This document shows positions 12,406-22,891 of a stretch of DNA of 64,000 nt, one piece after another. The notes below the pieces were generated by a model. The model was not told the DNA's origin and did no database searches. It was given only the letters and a program-made list of their open reading frames with translations. A program made the position numbers and the translations under genes. Position 1 is the stretch's first letter; every line of letters starts with the position of its first letter. The DNA comes from Perkinsus olseni (taxonomy: Eukaryota > Perkinsozoa > Perkinsida > Perkinsidae): NCBI GenBank assembly GCA_013115135.1, contig JABANP010000085.1, positions 92,532-156,531 of the forward strand. The letters run 5' to 3'.

Positions 12406-12707
12406 AGGTCGATGATGAAGATTATGGTCAGGTCGTTGGTGTTGGACCGTCTTCCCGGCATAAAGCAGTCCTGAAAGATTTCACGGCCTGCGGGTTGGTA
12501 TCAGTTGAAGAACTACAAGCGCTGCTGTTCGCTCAGATCGCAGTTGGGAGGGAGCACGCGAGAAGTAGCAGGAGTGGAAATATCTTTTTTCGAGCGGAAT
12601 TTTTCAGATCCGTTGCGCAGTGTAACCAGAGACGGTCTGTTTCCGTTGAAGATTGTAGAGGGTGCTGTGATGAAGATAATCAGGAGAACGGTATCTTTGT
12701 TGCCTGA
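12406..12707 (+). CDS. Possible exon, unknown protein
   Basis: After a CCGCAG acceptor at 12400-12405 a frame stays open to a TGA at 12705-12707. It begins VDDEDYGQVVGVGPSSRH and becomes Ser/Arg/Cys-rich. A second frame is also open over 12505-12735, so the true frame is uncertain. No neighbour could be joined to it. Confidence 0.25.
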
Positions 12708-14771
12708 GTGGAGAACACGGGTAGGTCGGGTCTGAATGGTCATTTTTTATCTTCACATTTATCAAATAATCTAAAAAGGGCCATCGGATCCCTTAGAGAC
12801 CGTCAGGGACCAAGGAGACCAGTTGCTTCGCCCTGAAAGGTTTCGGCCAGAGGGCTTCTTCGCAATTCTCTTTGAGCAGATAATAAGCGCTCGATTCGTC
12901 TCAGAATCGCTCGCCATCTCCGGAAGAAGCGCTGCCACGATCGGCCAGGGAGTCCATTCATTCTAGTCCGACATCCTCACCAGCTGGCCAGAACGTGGGT
13001 TCCGATGGGGATTGATTAGCGAGGAATCGCGGGGGGCTCTGTCGTGGCATGGAGGTTGCTAGACATGACGTAGCTCTGAGAGCGTGAAGGTTGTTTGATG
13101 AATACGGGAGGCTAAGGAAGGAGATTTAGGAAACGGCAAGAGAGCAAGATTGCTAGGCGCGTAGAGCAGTGGTGTTGCGCCGCTGGGGCTTTCGCGAGCG
13201 TGATCACTCCGAGCAGCATGATCTGGAGTTCCCGAGATCCAGTTTGGGGGAAGGCGCGTGGTCAGGTCCCCTCGATGGCGTATAGGAGATATACTCGAGA
13301 CGAAGAGGGTGGGAGAGTATCCAGCACGGTGGTCGAACCTGAATTCGAACCCCCAGCAACCATGCCGGCGCAGACGAGGTAGTAGTCCTGTCTATCCGCT
13401 GGCGATTGGACGGCATATGAGTAGGTGCATCGGAGATGCGGGACCCGGTTCGGATGGAGGAGTATAGACGCTATCGCGAGGGAAGAGCGGATGCGGATAA
13501 ACCGGTAGTCTTGGGGAGGGTCTGGTAGCGGAGCTTGGGCGCGGCTCGTTGTCTGGATGGACATGGTAATCCGTGTATATTAGGAGTAGGTGTGGGCACC
13601 AATGATGCTAACTCGACCTCGGTAGTAGTGGTAGCTTCGTGACGAATCTACAAACTTCCGGCAAACTTCTGCGATTTTGCGAAGAAGAATTATATGTCTT
13701 TTCCTGAACGAGCATCAGTATCTGGGCCGCTACGTTCATAAGAACTGCCCTGTTAAGGCTTGCTCTCTTGACTTAAACTCCACATTCTGTTGACGATGAT
13801 GATTATACGTTTTTGAACATTGATAGTGGATGGAGGGAAGATTTCAGACTTCGTGTAACGAGTGTCTTCGCAGGTAGCATTGGACTGGTCCTCGTGGAGA
13901 ATGCCGATAGCCGACTCACCTTCGAAGACCGGTATCAGGCCTGCGGATGTTGCGGCCGGGGTGGAATGTGTTAATTTGGAAGACAGTTTTGGGGGAGGCT
14001 GCGAGCCGGGGAAGTAGTATCTGCGGGGATAACTGAGATATTTCCTCACCGTTGTGGAGTATCTTAGCTCGAAGATCTAACTGTAGTAGGAACTGTGGCT
14101 GCGACTGTGCGCTTGTTGCTGGAGTTTACGCATCGAGCCTCGCGTGGCTCTGGAAGGGTCAGGGGAGGCAGCGGTGTCAATTTTGTAGCATCATTCTAAG
14201 TTCCGATGTTCGTGTTGAAACAGAGTTTTTCTCGGAGTTGAGAGAGCTCGTGTCGCCTCTCAGCAATTCCTTCGCGGTGGACGGAGAATTGGACATGGTG
14301 GTCTTGGAGCTCCACAATGAGTGCAGAGGCCCGTTTGTGGTGTCGATGCTGGTAAAGTGTTGCCGAGAATATGTCAGACTGCAGAGCCGCAAGAGACGGC
14401 GAAGACGGTGATCGGTATATTAAAGGGATGTATAATTAACGTGCACGAAGTTGACGGTTAAAACGTGGCTCATTGAGAGGAGATCAGCCATGGTACATTA
14501 TTATTTCTGCGTATTGATCCTTGTTGCGTTTATTTACAAGGCTTCGGGGAATCGATTGTCTTTTCGGGCGAAACAGCTATCGATTTCTTCCATCAAAAAT
14601 GTGTATTGCTGGTCTGAGGAAAGCGGGGTATCGGAAGTAATCGACTCCTGGTCAGCATTGCTGAAATCTTCGTTGCTTCCTGACTTTTTTCAGAGACAGG
14701 TTTCTTTTTCTGAGAGTTCGCTTCACTGCGGTGGCTGCGTATCTTCGTGTCTCGTCAGTTCTCTTGGTAAT
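12708..14771. other. No gene supported
   Basis: Open frames up to about 119 codons occur on both strands (for example 14052-14411 on +), without family motifs or consistent splice sites. The 3' part just before 14772 is probably the leader and promoter of the dynein light chain gene. Confidence 0.35.
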
Positions 14772-15562
14772 ATGTCCGACGTAGATACGATTCTTCATCA
14801 GATAGTCGACAATCCCACGACCATCGGTTATGTCGTCCTCAATTCGGATGGCATCCCTGTGAAGTACCATGATCGTAATAAGGATTCGGGCGAGCGGTAG
14901 TGAGGTATCGGCCGTTCAGGCATGCCCTATGAGAAGGCGGTGATGTACGCGCAGCTGATCTCTGAGTTTTACATGAAGGCTAAGAAGTGCATGCGGGAGC
15001 TGCTGCAGTCGGGAGCGCCTGGCGCTGTGGTGAGCCGGCGATTTGCGGGATTTATGGTATTGGCAGAGTTCATCCGAGATACATGTTCATCCATTTCAAA
15101 GACAAATATCGTATTTAAGGATATCTTATCATTACCTAGTAGTCTAATAGAATAATAGAGGTTGTCGTGAGGTTGCTAGCATGGCATCGGCTTCGACTCT
15201 TACTCAGCCAGCGTTGTACTCTGAACTGGGGAAGCACATTCTCCTTCTGCACTATGGGCGAGGGTAATCTCCGAACAGCGCTAGGGGATTGCTTTAACAG
15301 GGGATGTGCGCGCGCCTCGGATTCCCCGTACAGTTGTACCGCTTTTCGATAGCGAAGATCCTCGCGGATTGTGTTCCAATGTCAGGTCCCTCCTGTAGCC
15401 AATTCTGGGCCCGGGAACGATTCAGATCTGACCAACTTCAGAATGCGGACGAAAGAGGGGACGGAGATCATCGCTGTTACGGGCGCGGAATATATTTTGG
15501 TGGTTGTGCAGAACTGTAGTACAGGGACGAAAAGAAGGAAGAGAGATTGCTGGTCTTGGTAG
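14772..15562 (+). CDS. Dynein light chain, roadblock/LC7 type
   Basis: Three exons join in phase: 14772-14874, 14920-15029 and 15386-15562. Exon 1 has TTIGYVVLNSDGIPVKYHDR, the family's 'G-hVVhNxxGIPhK' start. Exon 2 has YAQLISEFYMKAKKCMREL, the long helix. Exon 3 has DLTNFRMRTKEGTEIIAV followed by EYILVVVQN, the closing strands. The first intron is 45 nt (GTAATA...TTCAG); the second is 356 nt. The protein is about 130 residues, longer than the usual ~96. The extra length is a loop around GPGNDSD before strand 3 and a basic tail (KRRKRDCWSW). Roadblock proteins dimerise and bind the dynein intermediate chain in axonemal and cytoplasmic motors, so this fits a flagellated or motile cell. A tRNA-Leu gene follows 266 bases downstream. 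Confidence 0.85.
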
Positions 15563-15828
15563 GTACTGGAAAGCCGTGGAAGTGGGCGGACGAGGAGGGC
15601 GGCGGGGAGGCAGCTGGGAGTTGACGTCATGTGCCGTGCAATGAGCGACACTCGGGATGTGATCGTGTGTTCGTACTCTCCTCGAGGCTCGCGTTTAGTA
15701 CTGACTAGAGTGGGGTGAAACTTTGGCCGGCTTCTTGTGAGTGAAGTAGCGACGGGGATGGGTGTATGGGACATGCCTTACGGCTGTATTGATATGAATT
15801 CTCCTCTGTTAAGTCTGGAGTGTACATC

Positions 15829-15908
15829 GACAGTTTGGCCGAGTGGTCTAAGGCGCTGGCTTAAGGCGCCAGTCCGAAAGGGCGTGGGTTCGAACCCCAC
15901 AGCTGTCA
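15829..15908 (+). tRNA. tRNA-Leu(AAG), copy 1
   Basis: The sequence folds as an 80-nt class II tRNA. Acceptor GACAGTT pairs with AGCTGTC, then D arm, anticodon stem CTGGC/GCCAG with loop TTAAGGC giving AAG, a short variable arm, and T stem GTGGG/CCCAC around TTCGAAC. About 50 bp upstream is shared with the copy at 29310. Confidence 0.95.
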
Positions 15909-16688
15909 GGCTTTTGCAGTCGTGACCGATGACGTTCTTTCCGTGTGTTTCAGGCAGCGGAGTGTTAGTTACAAACCCCAGGGCCATTCTCGCTCGACTC
16001 GTGCGGGTCTTGTATGGGGCCCGGTTTTAGAGTGGGCCTGATGAGATGCCCATGGTCAGGGTCGACGTTCTCGGTTGACTAATACGAAGCTGAAGTCGCT
16101 CTTCTGCGGTGAGCCACCTTTGCTTCCGCAGCTAACAATCTAAAAGGGCAGCGTAATGGAGTGAGGATGACAGATCCATTGGGACAGTTGGTCCCTGCCG
16201 TAGCTTCGGAGGCGCTGTCGCTGCGTGTGTGAGCTATCCTGAATGTGCGTCGGACTAAATAGACGGACCTGCCCTTGATGTCATCGTGGCCAATATGGCA
16301 TTGCCTCTGTCTCGTTGGTTCTGTTCCTGCTTATGGTCCGGTGATCGGCGGAAGTCAGAGACGGGGCCTTTGGGGAAGCCACCTTATTCCACTCAGACTA
16401 CCTCTCCTGTTTCCATGGCCATCTCGACGCTGCGGGTTACTCCGTCACTCTCGTTCAAACCTTCTTTCGGGCGTTCTTTCGGAGCTCTCGCCTCGTCTAA
16501 GGTAGTATTCAGGGAAGCGGATTGGCTGATTATCGTCTTTCATCTTCGTCATTGGATCCCTTCGCTAGCTGAGTTCGGGAGAGCATTTTGTCAAGGTCCC
16601 CCTTGCCATTCACTTTGGGTTCCCCTCCTTCGTAACGGATTGAAGTGATCGTGGTTGGCAGCTCGGATCTGCAAGTGTTTAACTCGTT
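15909..16688. other. Spacer between tRNA-Leu and the aminopeptidase gene
   Basis: No recognisable gene. A frame at 16286-16648 is open on the + strand but has no motif and lies just upstream of the aminopeptidase start, so it may be promoter and leader. Confidence 0.35.
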
Positions 16689-18461
16689 ATGCCGCGCAGT
16701 CTCATCTTGACTCAGGTTGCCGGCAAAGTCCCTGAGAAAATCCCATGGTTGATGGATCCCTCCACTGATCACTCGCAGGCCACCGCTAAGATTGATAACG
16801 TACTGTTCGGTAGTCGTGGCGGAATCAACTTCCACGGTGATATCTCCCTCGGTGCCGAGAGAATCGGCACCCTGAGCGTGGTGGGCCAGCTAGCGGCCCT
16901 TAAGGGGTTCTTGCCGGTCGCCCCCAGGGAAGTGCAACCTCATCTGGAGAGGTTCATCAAGGCTCAGGACGACGCAAAAGATTCGGCCCCGAATTTTACA
17001 GTGGCACTCGAGTGCCTTGACGGAGAGGGGGAGCTGACGAAACTCGTGGTGCTCAAGGTGCCTGAAGAGAGCTCGAGGTTTAACACCAGAGCGCGGCCCG
17101 ACCAAGTGACAAAACTGTTGGCTGAGCAGGGTGACCTGTGCAGCTCGCGAGCGGCTGGAGTGATCGCTGTCGCCGAGAGTGAGGAGGATGTAATAGCGAG
17201 TGGTCTAGCAGTAGCGAGGGCAGCTCCTTTGTATGGAGAGAAGGGAAAGGCGGAGGGTCGAGGAGCGGTCAGTGCCAGCCTGTGGAGTAAGGCGGCTGGG
17301 GGAGTAGCGCCACAGATGTCTGAAAAACTCGGAAAAGTCGCTGAAAATATCCGGACGGCTGCGGCTCTGGTGGATATGCCGCCGAACTATATCAATCCCG
17401 TTACGTATGCGTGGCTGTGTGAGAAGATCGCGGATGGGCTGAGAAGGTCGGGCCATGACGTGCGGTTGGAGGTTATACGGGCCGAAGATCTGAGGGACGG
17501 GGGTTTCGGTGGAATATGGAATGTTGGGAAGGGAGCGGTGGGGAGTCCACCGGCGTTGGTGCGGCTGTCGTGGTATCCTGAAGGGACGCAGAGGGGGAGC
17601 CAGGGACGGTGCTGGTCGGGAAGGGGATCACCTTCGACACGGGAGGGCTCTCGATTAAGAGCTCAGACAATATGCGGGGGATGAAGACCGATATGGGAGG
17701 TGGGTAGAATTGAACCTGGGTGGTTCGCATGGGAGGATAGTGCTTACCCTGATTACCTATTTCGCCCTCTCAGGTGCTGCTGGTCTTCTTGGCGCCTTCA
17801 TGTCAGCGGTTCAATGCGGCGGTAATAAGGGCAAGCCCTTGCATCTCGTCGAGTGCCTCGCCGAAAACGCCGTTGGTCCCTTCTCCTACCGGGTGGATGA
17901 CGTTATCAAGATGTACTCGGGCCTCACGGTTGAGATCAACAACACCGACGCCGAGGGGAGACTCCTGCTTGCTGATGGAGTGGCGTATGCGGCCAAGCAC
18001 CTTAACCCTGAAGTTGTGATCGATATGGCCACGCTGACGGGCGCCTCGGGCCTCGCCACCGGTCACTTACATGCCGCCATCGTCTCGAACGATGAGGGCC
18101 TCGAACAACGAGCAGTCCGGAGTGGAAGGAAAACGGGAGATCTCGTCCACCCCCTCATCTTCTGTCCGGAGCTTCACAAGGGGCAGTTCAAGAGCGAGGT
18201 TGCTGACTTGACTAACTCCGTAAGTTGCCCTCGGAAGTCCTTTTCGGGAGCAGTGCTTGTCAGGTGAAAGTGAGGACGGACGCCCCCGTGTCTGCAGCTG
18301 GTTGGTTCGTCTACGAGAATCTTCGCGCTGCGTGCGGGGACGGTAAGATACCATCCTACTTGCACGTGGACATGGCTTTCCCGGTTACCTGGAAGGAGGG
18401 CAGAGCCAGCGGATACGGCGTGGCGCTTGTCGCTGATCTACTTGGTGTTTTTGGGGAATAG
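16689..18461 (+). CDS. M17 leucyl aminopeptidase, NPEPL1-like
   Basis: Three exons (16689-17699, 17774-18219, 18264-18461) with introns of 74 and 44 nt. The N-terminal domain leads to [14 protein letters not shown], then the catalytic core: [15 protein letters not shown] (metal-binding Lys and Asp), MKTDMGG, and [13 protein letters not shown] with the bridging Asp and Glu and the active Arg. [18 protein letters not shown] and [18 protein letters not shown] follow; these latter strings are typical of the NPEPL1 branch rather than classic cytosolic LAP. The end is [17 protein letters not shown]. These enzymes remove N-terminal residues from peptides using two metal ions. The frame is broken once, between WYPEG and the metal-binding segment, at the run of five Gs at 17593-17597; one extra base there would restore it. 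All catalytic residues are otherwise present, so sequence error or a very recent break is likely. Confidence 0.88.
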
Positions 18462-19107
18462 TGGGAACGTTTCTGGAGGAGTGGTCGGCCCGGGTTGTTC
18501 AATTGGAGGGGCGTGTCGTGAGGCTGCTAGGCTGTTTTATTCTGACACCTCTAGCTGATGATAGGCACGCCCGTTGATAGTTTACTTTACTCCTTAATGG
18601 AGGGGGAGGCCGCTCAGAGTCCTCCCGACCGGAGTAATGGGACCCCGGGGGAGAACTCAACCGGGGAGTCCGCGGAGCAGGGAGCCGCGACTGAGCCCGG
18701 GAGCTAAACCTATAGGACCGCGCTTGAATGCGCCTAGGAAGTTCGAGAGACGCCACAAGCTCTCAGTTCGCACGGACAGGGCAGAGCAACCACCGGCGCC
18801 AAGCAGATCCCCCACCGGAAGTGCTCCGCCGGCCAGCTCGGAATTTTCTAGAGCTCGTAAGGCTCGCACGAAGACGAGACCTCCGCGGCAGGAGTACCAC
18901 TACCCTTTCAAGTTAGTTCCACTGGCTCGCGCGCATTAGGACCCTCTTGAGTGTGATGTAGGTGGTACGACGACAGTATGGACTCCATGAGGGACCATTC
19001 ATGCGCGGTCCGAAGCTTCCAGAATCGAAGCGCTATGGAGATCCTGTGCAATCAACGACGTGAGTCTTGGAAGCTTCGCGGCTGATGACGACGATCAGGC
19101 CGCTCAG
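18462..19107 (+). other. Possible 5' exons of the first PFP-like unit
   Basis: An ATG at 18556 opens 49 codons of low-complexity Ser/Gly/Glu-rich protein, and an overlapping Pro/Arg-rich frame runs from 18637 to 18939. Either could be an N-terminal exon of the phosphofructokinase-like gene that begins to be recognisable at 19108. I could not join them in phase with confidence. Confidence 0.3.
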
Positions 19108-22100
19108 GTATTCTCACCCCTGATGTGGTGAACTGTGAGAAGACCAGTAGCTACGTAGTCGAGCGGGTTGAGGACGCCAGACTGGAGCTGGATCCTGAAG
19201 TATTCCGAGACTGGCCCTGTCTGAGGTCGCATGACACTCCGGTGAGCGGCTCAATTCTGCTGTTGATGGATGCTGAGAGCCTGTTCTTCAGGTTATGCTG
19301 CGTCCCCGAGTGAGTAGTGGTGACCGGAACGGAGCTACTGGAGAGTTCGCTCGGGAGGTGAGAAGATGAGCTGGGGGAAGATCGATGAGTCTTGGTTACT
19401 CAGATGACTATCGGGGTCATGCTCACTGGAGTATGGGGCCCAGCTTCGGGCATCCACAATGTCGTTCTAGGAATCAATGACCATTTGAAGCAGAGATTTC
19501 GTAGGCCACGGCGATTGTGGGGTGTGTGGTTGTGTACAGATGATGATTATCTCAGAAAAGTATCGCCTGCTGGGTTTCATGGACGGCCCTAGCGGGTTTG
19601 CAAGTCGGAGGTTCTTGGAGTTGAATAAGATGCCAAACCTTACTAGCTACGCCAACCAGGGTGGATCAGATTTGTTACGGTGAGGAAGAGGGTGTAGCGC
19701 ACATGCATGTGGTAGTTGCGAGAAATAGTCAGGCCATACAAGCTGGACGTGCCGGGGTTTGAACCCGGGGCCTTCTGCATGCAAAGCAGACGTGATACCA
19801 CTACACCACACGCCCTTGTGTTCATATAGCCCGCCATCCTTGCATCTTCCCCTGTGGATATCACCCATCGACAGTTACGGCAGCCTCCGCGCGATGGATG
19901 AAGGCGACTTTAAGGAAATACACGGACTCTGCCGCGAGTATGGCCTACATGGTCTGGTCGTCGCTGGTGGCCCCGCAGAGGTGAGTCGTTTTGAACTTCA
20001 CAACGCATCTGCTCTCCCCAGATATCTCACGTATCACAGCTTGTCTGCTATTTCGAGACTGTGCCGGAGGACGAACGAGTGTCGATCATTTCGGTCTTTC
20101 AATCGCCCAACTGCAACGTGAGTGTCGTCGTAACTCATGCCGAATCGTCTACTCTTTTCGTAGGTTTACGTACCGAAGTGGCTTCCTATAACCCTAGGCT
20201 TTGACTCGGCCATGACCGTAAGACCGCCACTCGAGGTGAGGTGAAGGATTCGTTCAGGTGAGCTGTGAATTTGCCGGAAACCTGTCAATGGACGGCCTCT
20301 CATCCGGAAGGCATATAGACTACCATTTCATCCGCTGCGGCTCTAGTACCGCAACACTTGAGGTGGCACTGCAGGTAGGGGATGGTACGCAGGAGACCAC
20401 AGTTCCCATTGCGTAACGTCTTCGAGGTTCGCCCGACTTACACGATTCTGGCCGAGGACTTGCCCCAGTGTGGACCGGATGGGCGAGTGAAGACACTGAG
20501 AAGTCTGGTGAGGAGTGTGGCGAATTTGATGATAAAACGCTACCAAATGCATCGACTGAGGAGTGGCACGGTGGGGACGGTCCGCCACTATTAATGTCGC
20601 GCACTCTTCAACATCAGATTCTCATATCTGATGGGTTCTATGATTTCCTGCCGCACTTCGCCGATCTCGAGGTAGGTCAACCAGTGCCCGACTAGCAGTG
20701 GAATCAGTCGGTCGTCTCAGCGCGAATGCCGACAACTCCAACAGAACTGGCCCGATATCGACAAGCCTCCTTCTATCGACGACGCCCTTCGATTGTAAGT
20801 CTGCCACTCAGCTGATCACTTCTGGACTCCTTACTTAGTGAAAACCTTCGAAGTCGTTGTCTCCTTCTCTCAGTTTATCCCCACCTTGCCTCGACATTTT
20901 CATCCAGCTGCCGAGGTCAGACCAGGATCGTTTAGTCAAGGTAGGCGAAACGACGAAGTTACCATACCATCACAATTGCCCGTAAATTCCACAGTATAAA
21001 ATCCTTGCCCTGATTCTGTGGTATCAGCGTTGTAGCCCAACTCTTATTACCAGCCCATTCTCCACGCTCGTTCCCTCACAGCGAAAACTATTTTCCAACC
21101 TGATTACATAGAATAACTGCTTCGACGGGGCCGGCATACTATTAAACCGATTCGTTTTCTGTGTTATTACAGGCCTACGATAAAGAGGGCAAGCCGATCG
21201 TCGTGGAGACGGAGCCTGAGAGGCTTCTTGCCATGTTGGTGATGGAGCACATTCGTAGGTTGCACTCTTAACCCCGGCTTTCTGAACCAGAATGCTCTTT
21301 CAGGTGTGATGAATGAGGGCATCCGGAGAAGGAATGCTGCTAAAGATATTGGTGGTGGGACTTCCGGGTAAGCCAGCCTTCCTCAATCGCCGACTGAGAA
21401 TTTTTGGGAGGCGTTTGCTGGGTTTTCATGCAGACCTGGCTCGCAAGGGGGGAGCTCGATAGCGGGCACTGAGAGCTATGATGAAGATTCGATCCAAGAC
21501 ATGGAGGAAGAGGTGAGGATGGGTTAGCAGCGGAGCGAAACGAACTTCGGAAGAGTTTCATGAGGCGGCAAAACAGCCAACGACTCTCACTAAACGTGGC
21601 TGTTCTACAGTTGAGCAAAATCTGTGGAGTCAGTCGGTTGTAATCCCGCTGTTCTCCGTCAGAATGCGAGGCTGGATTGTTGTATGTCAATTGTCCGTCA
21701 ATCCTGTTAGTGCCCTCACTGCCGTTTTGCAGTTCCCAATACCGTGTCTTCGAGTGCACTACCTGGGGCAGGAGGCTCGCTGTCCGCTGCCGAGCAAGTT
21801 CGACTCTCAGTTTGGCTGGGCCCTAGGACAGGCTGCCGCTGCATTAGCGGTGGCGCCAGAAGGAAAGTAAGATATCTGATGGAACGCATCTGAGCACCGA
21901 GCCGTTGGAATCCTACGCAGCGCGTTCAGCATCTTCGGAGAGGTTGTATTTCATTATCCGCCAATTTCCTCTCAATCGGTAGCAGGATGGAACTTTACAG
22001 TGGCTCATTTTGGCCTAGACCGTTTCATCCGCTCGTCGTGTGGACTTGATAACGCAGCAGGGAGTTTATCACTACCAGATACAATGGCTACATAGCAGTC

Positions 22101-22891
22101 GTAACTGACCTGCTCAAGGACACTACTCAATGGGGTCTTGGCGGTATACCGCTGGCTCCTCTGTTGAGGAAGTAAGAGTGTAACTCTCATTATGTAACGC
22201 TCGGCGTAGAATGCAGGGCCTCGTACACTCGTCTTCATTCTGATTCTAGTGGACCGTCACTTGGAGTCTATTCGGCTTTTATGTTTGGATGGACTGTAAC
22301 CGGCCCCGGTCGCTTGTAAATGGCGTGGCACACCTTTCTCTTAGGCAAAAGGAGCCCGAGCTGATTCCCATACCGGCGATTGCTGAGAACAAGGAGGCGG
22401 TCTATCGAGCAAACCAGAAGCTGAAGAGAGAGGCCAAAGTCCTCCTGGTGTCGAAAAGGCAGATTTGTGTGAGTGTTGAAAAGGCTATTTCAGCTCTAGA
22501 CCGGCTCTTGAGGCCCGAACAATGCTATGGACAGAATGGATAGGAATTCAGTATTCGTAGTGAGGATTGAACGTAGCTCAGACAGTAGATGATCTCGTCG
22601 CTTCGCTCTCTTCGGTTACGAGCAATCGTGGCCGCCTGCTCCCGAATCAATGCCATGGTTTGATAGACGTCCTGCGTTCTCCTTCAGACTCGGGACGATC
22701 ATGTGATGAACATCTACAACAAACTGAGGATGGGCGATATGTGAGACTTAGCGGGTCGGTTCTGCTTCACCGATTCTCCTTTCTCTTCAGGATGGCTACG
22801 CACAGTCGCCAACCAGGGCCGTATCAGTTCGAGGGGCCCTTGTCTGATGGCCGGACTATATCCTTATTGGCTGCCTACATGCCGCCTGAAG
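19108..22891 (+). CDS. PFP-like phosphofructokinase unit 1, degenerate active site
   Basis: Many short exons spell a phosphofructokinase domain of the PPi-dependent (long) type. MTIGVMLTGVWGPASGIHNV (19404 on) aligns with the phosphate-binding SGGQAPGGHNV. ANQGGSDLL (to 19679) and GLHGLVVAGGPAE (to about 19982) stand where GGDDSNT is expected. YHFIRCGSSTATLEVALQ (to about 20371) aligns with the MGRxASHhxLECAL helix. Then come SVANLMIKRYQ, ILISDGFYDFLPHFADLE, and PLPSKFDSQFGWALGQAAAA followed by YIAVVTDLLKDTTQWGLGGI and GPYQFEGPLSDG. The key stretches are altered: the Gly-rich loop, the GGD motif and the TIDGDLKN catalytic segment are not conserved, as in regulatory alpha-type PFP. An 18-nt exon (19292-19309) is likely. 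A tRNA-Ala lies antisense in the intron 19680-19873. It may be the N-terminal half of a fusion with the unit at 25.4-28.2 kb. Confidence 0.75.
19744..19815 (-). tRNA. tRNA-Ala(TGC), inside a PFP intron
   Basis: A 72-nt cloverleaf on the minus strand. Acceptor GGGCGTG pairs with CACGTCC (one G-U), anticodon stem TCTGC/GCAGA has loop TTTGCAT giving TGC, and T stem CCGGG/CCCGG surrounds TTCAAAC. It lies antisense within the intron that splits the PFP unit 1 segment after SDLL. Confidence 0.95.
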
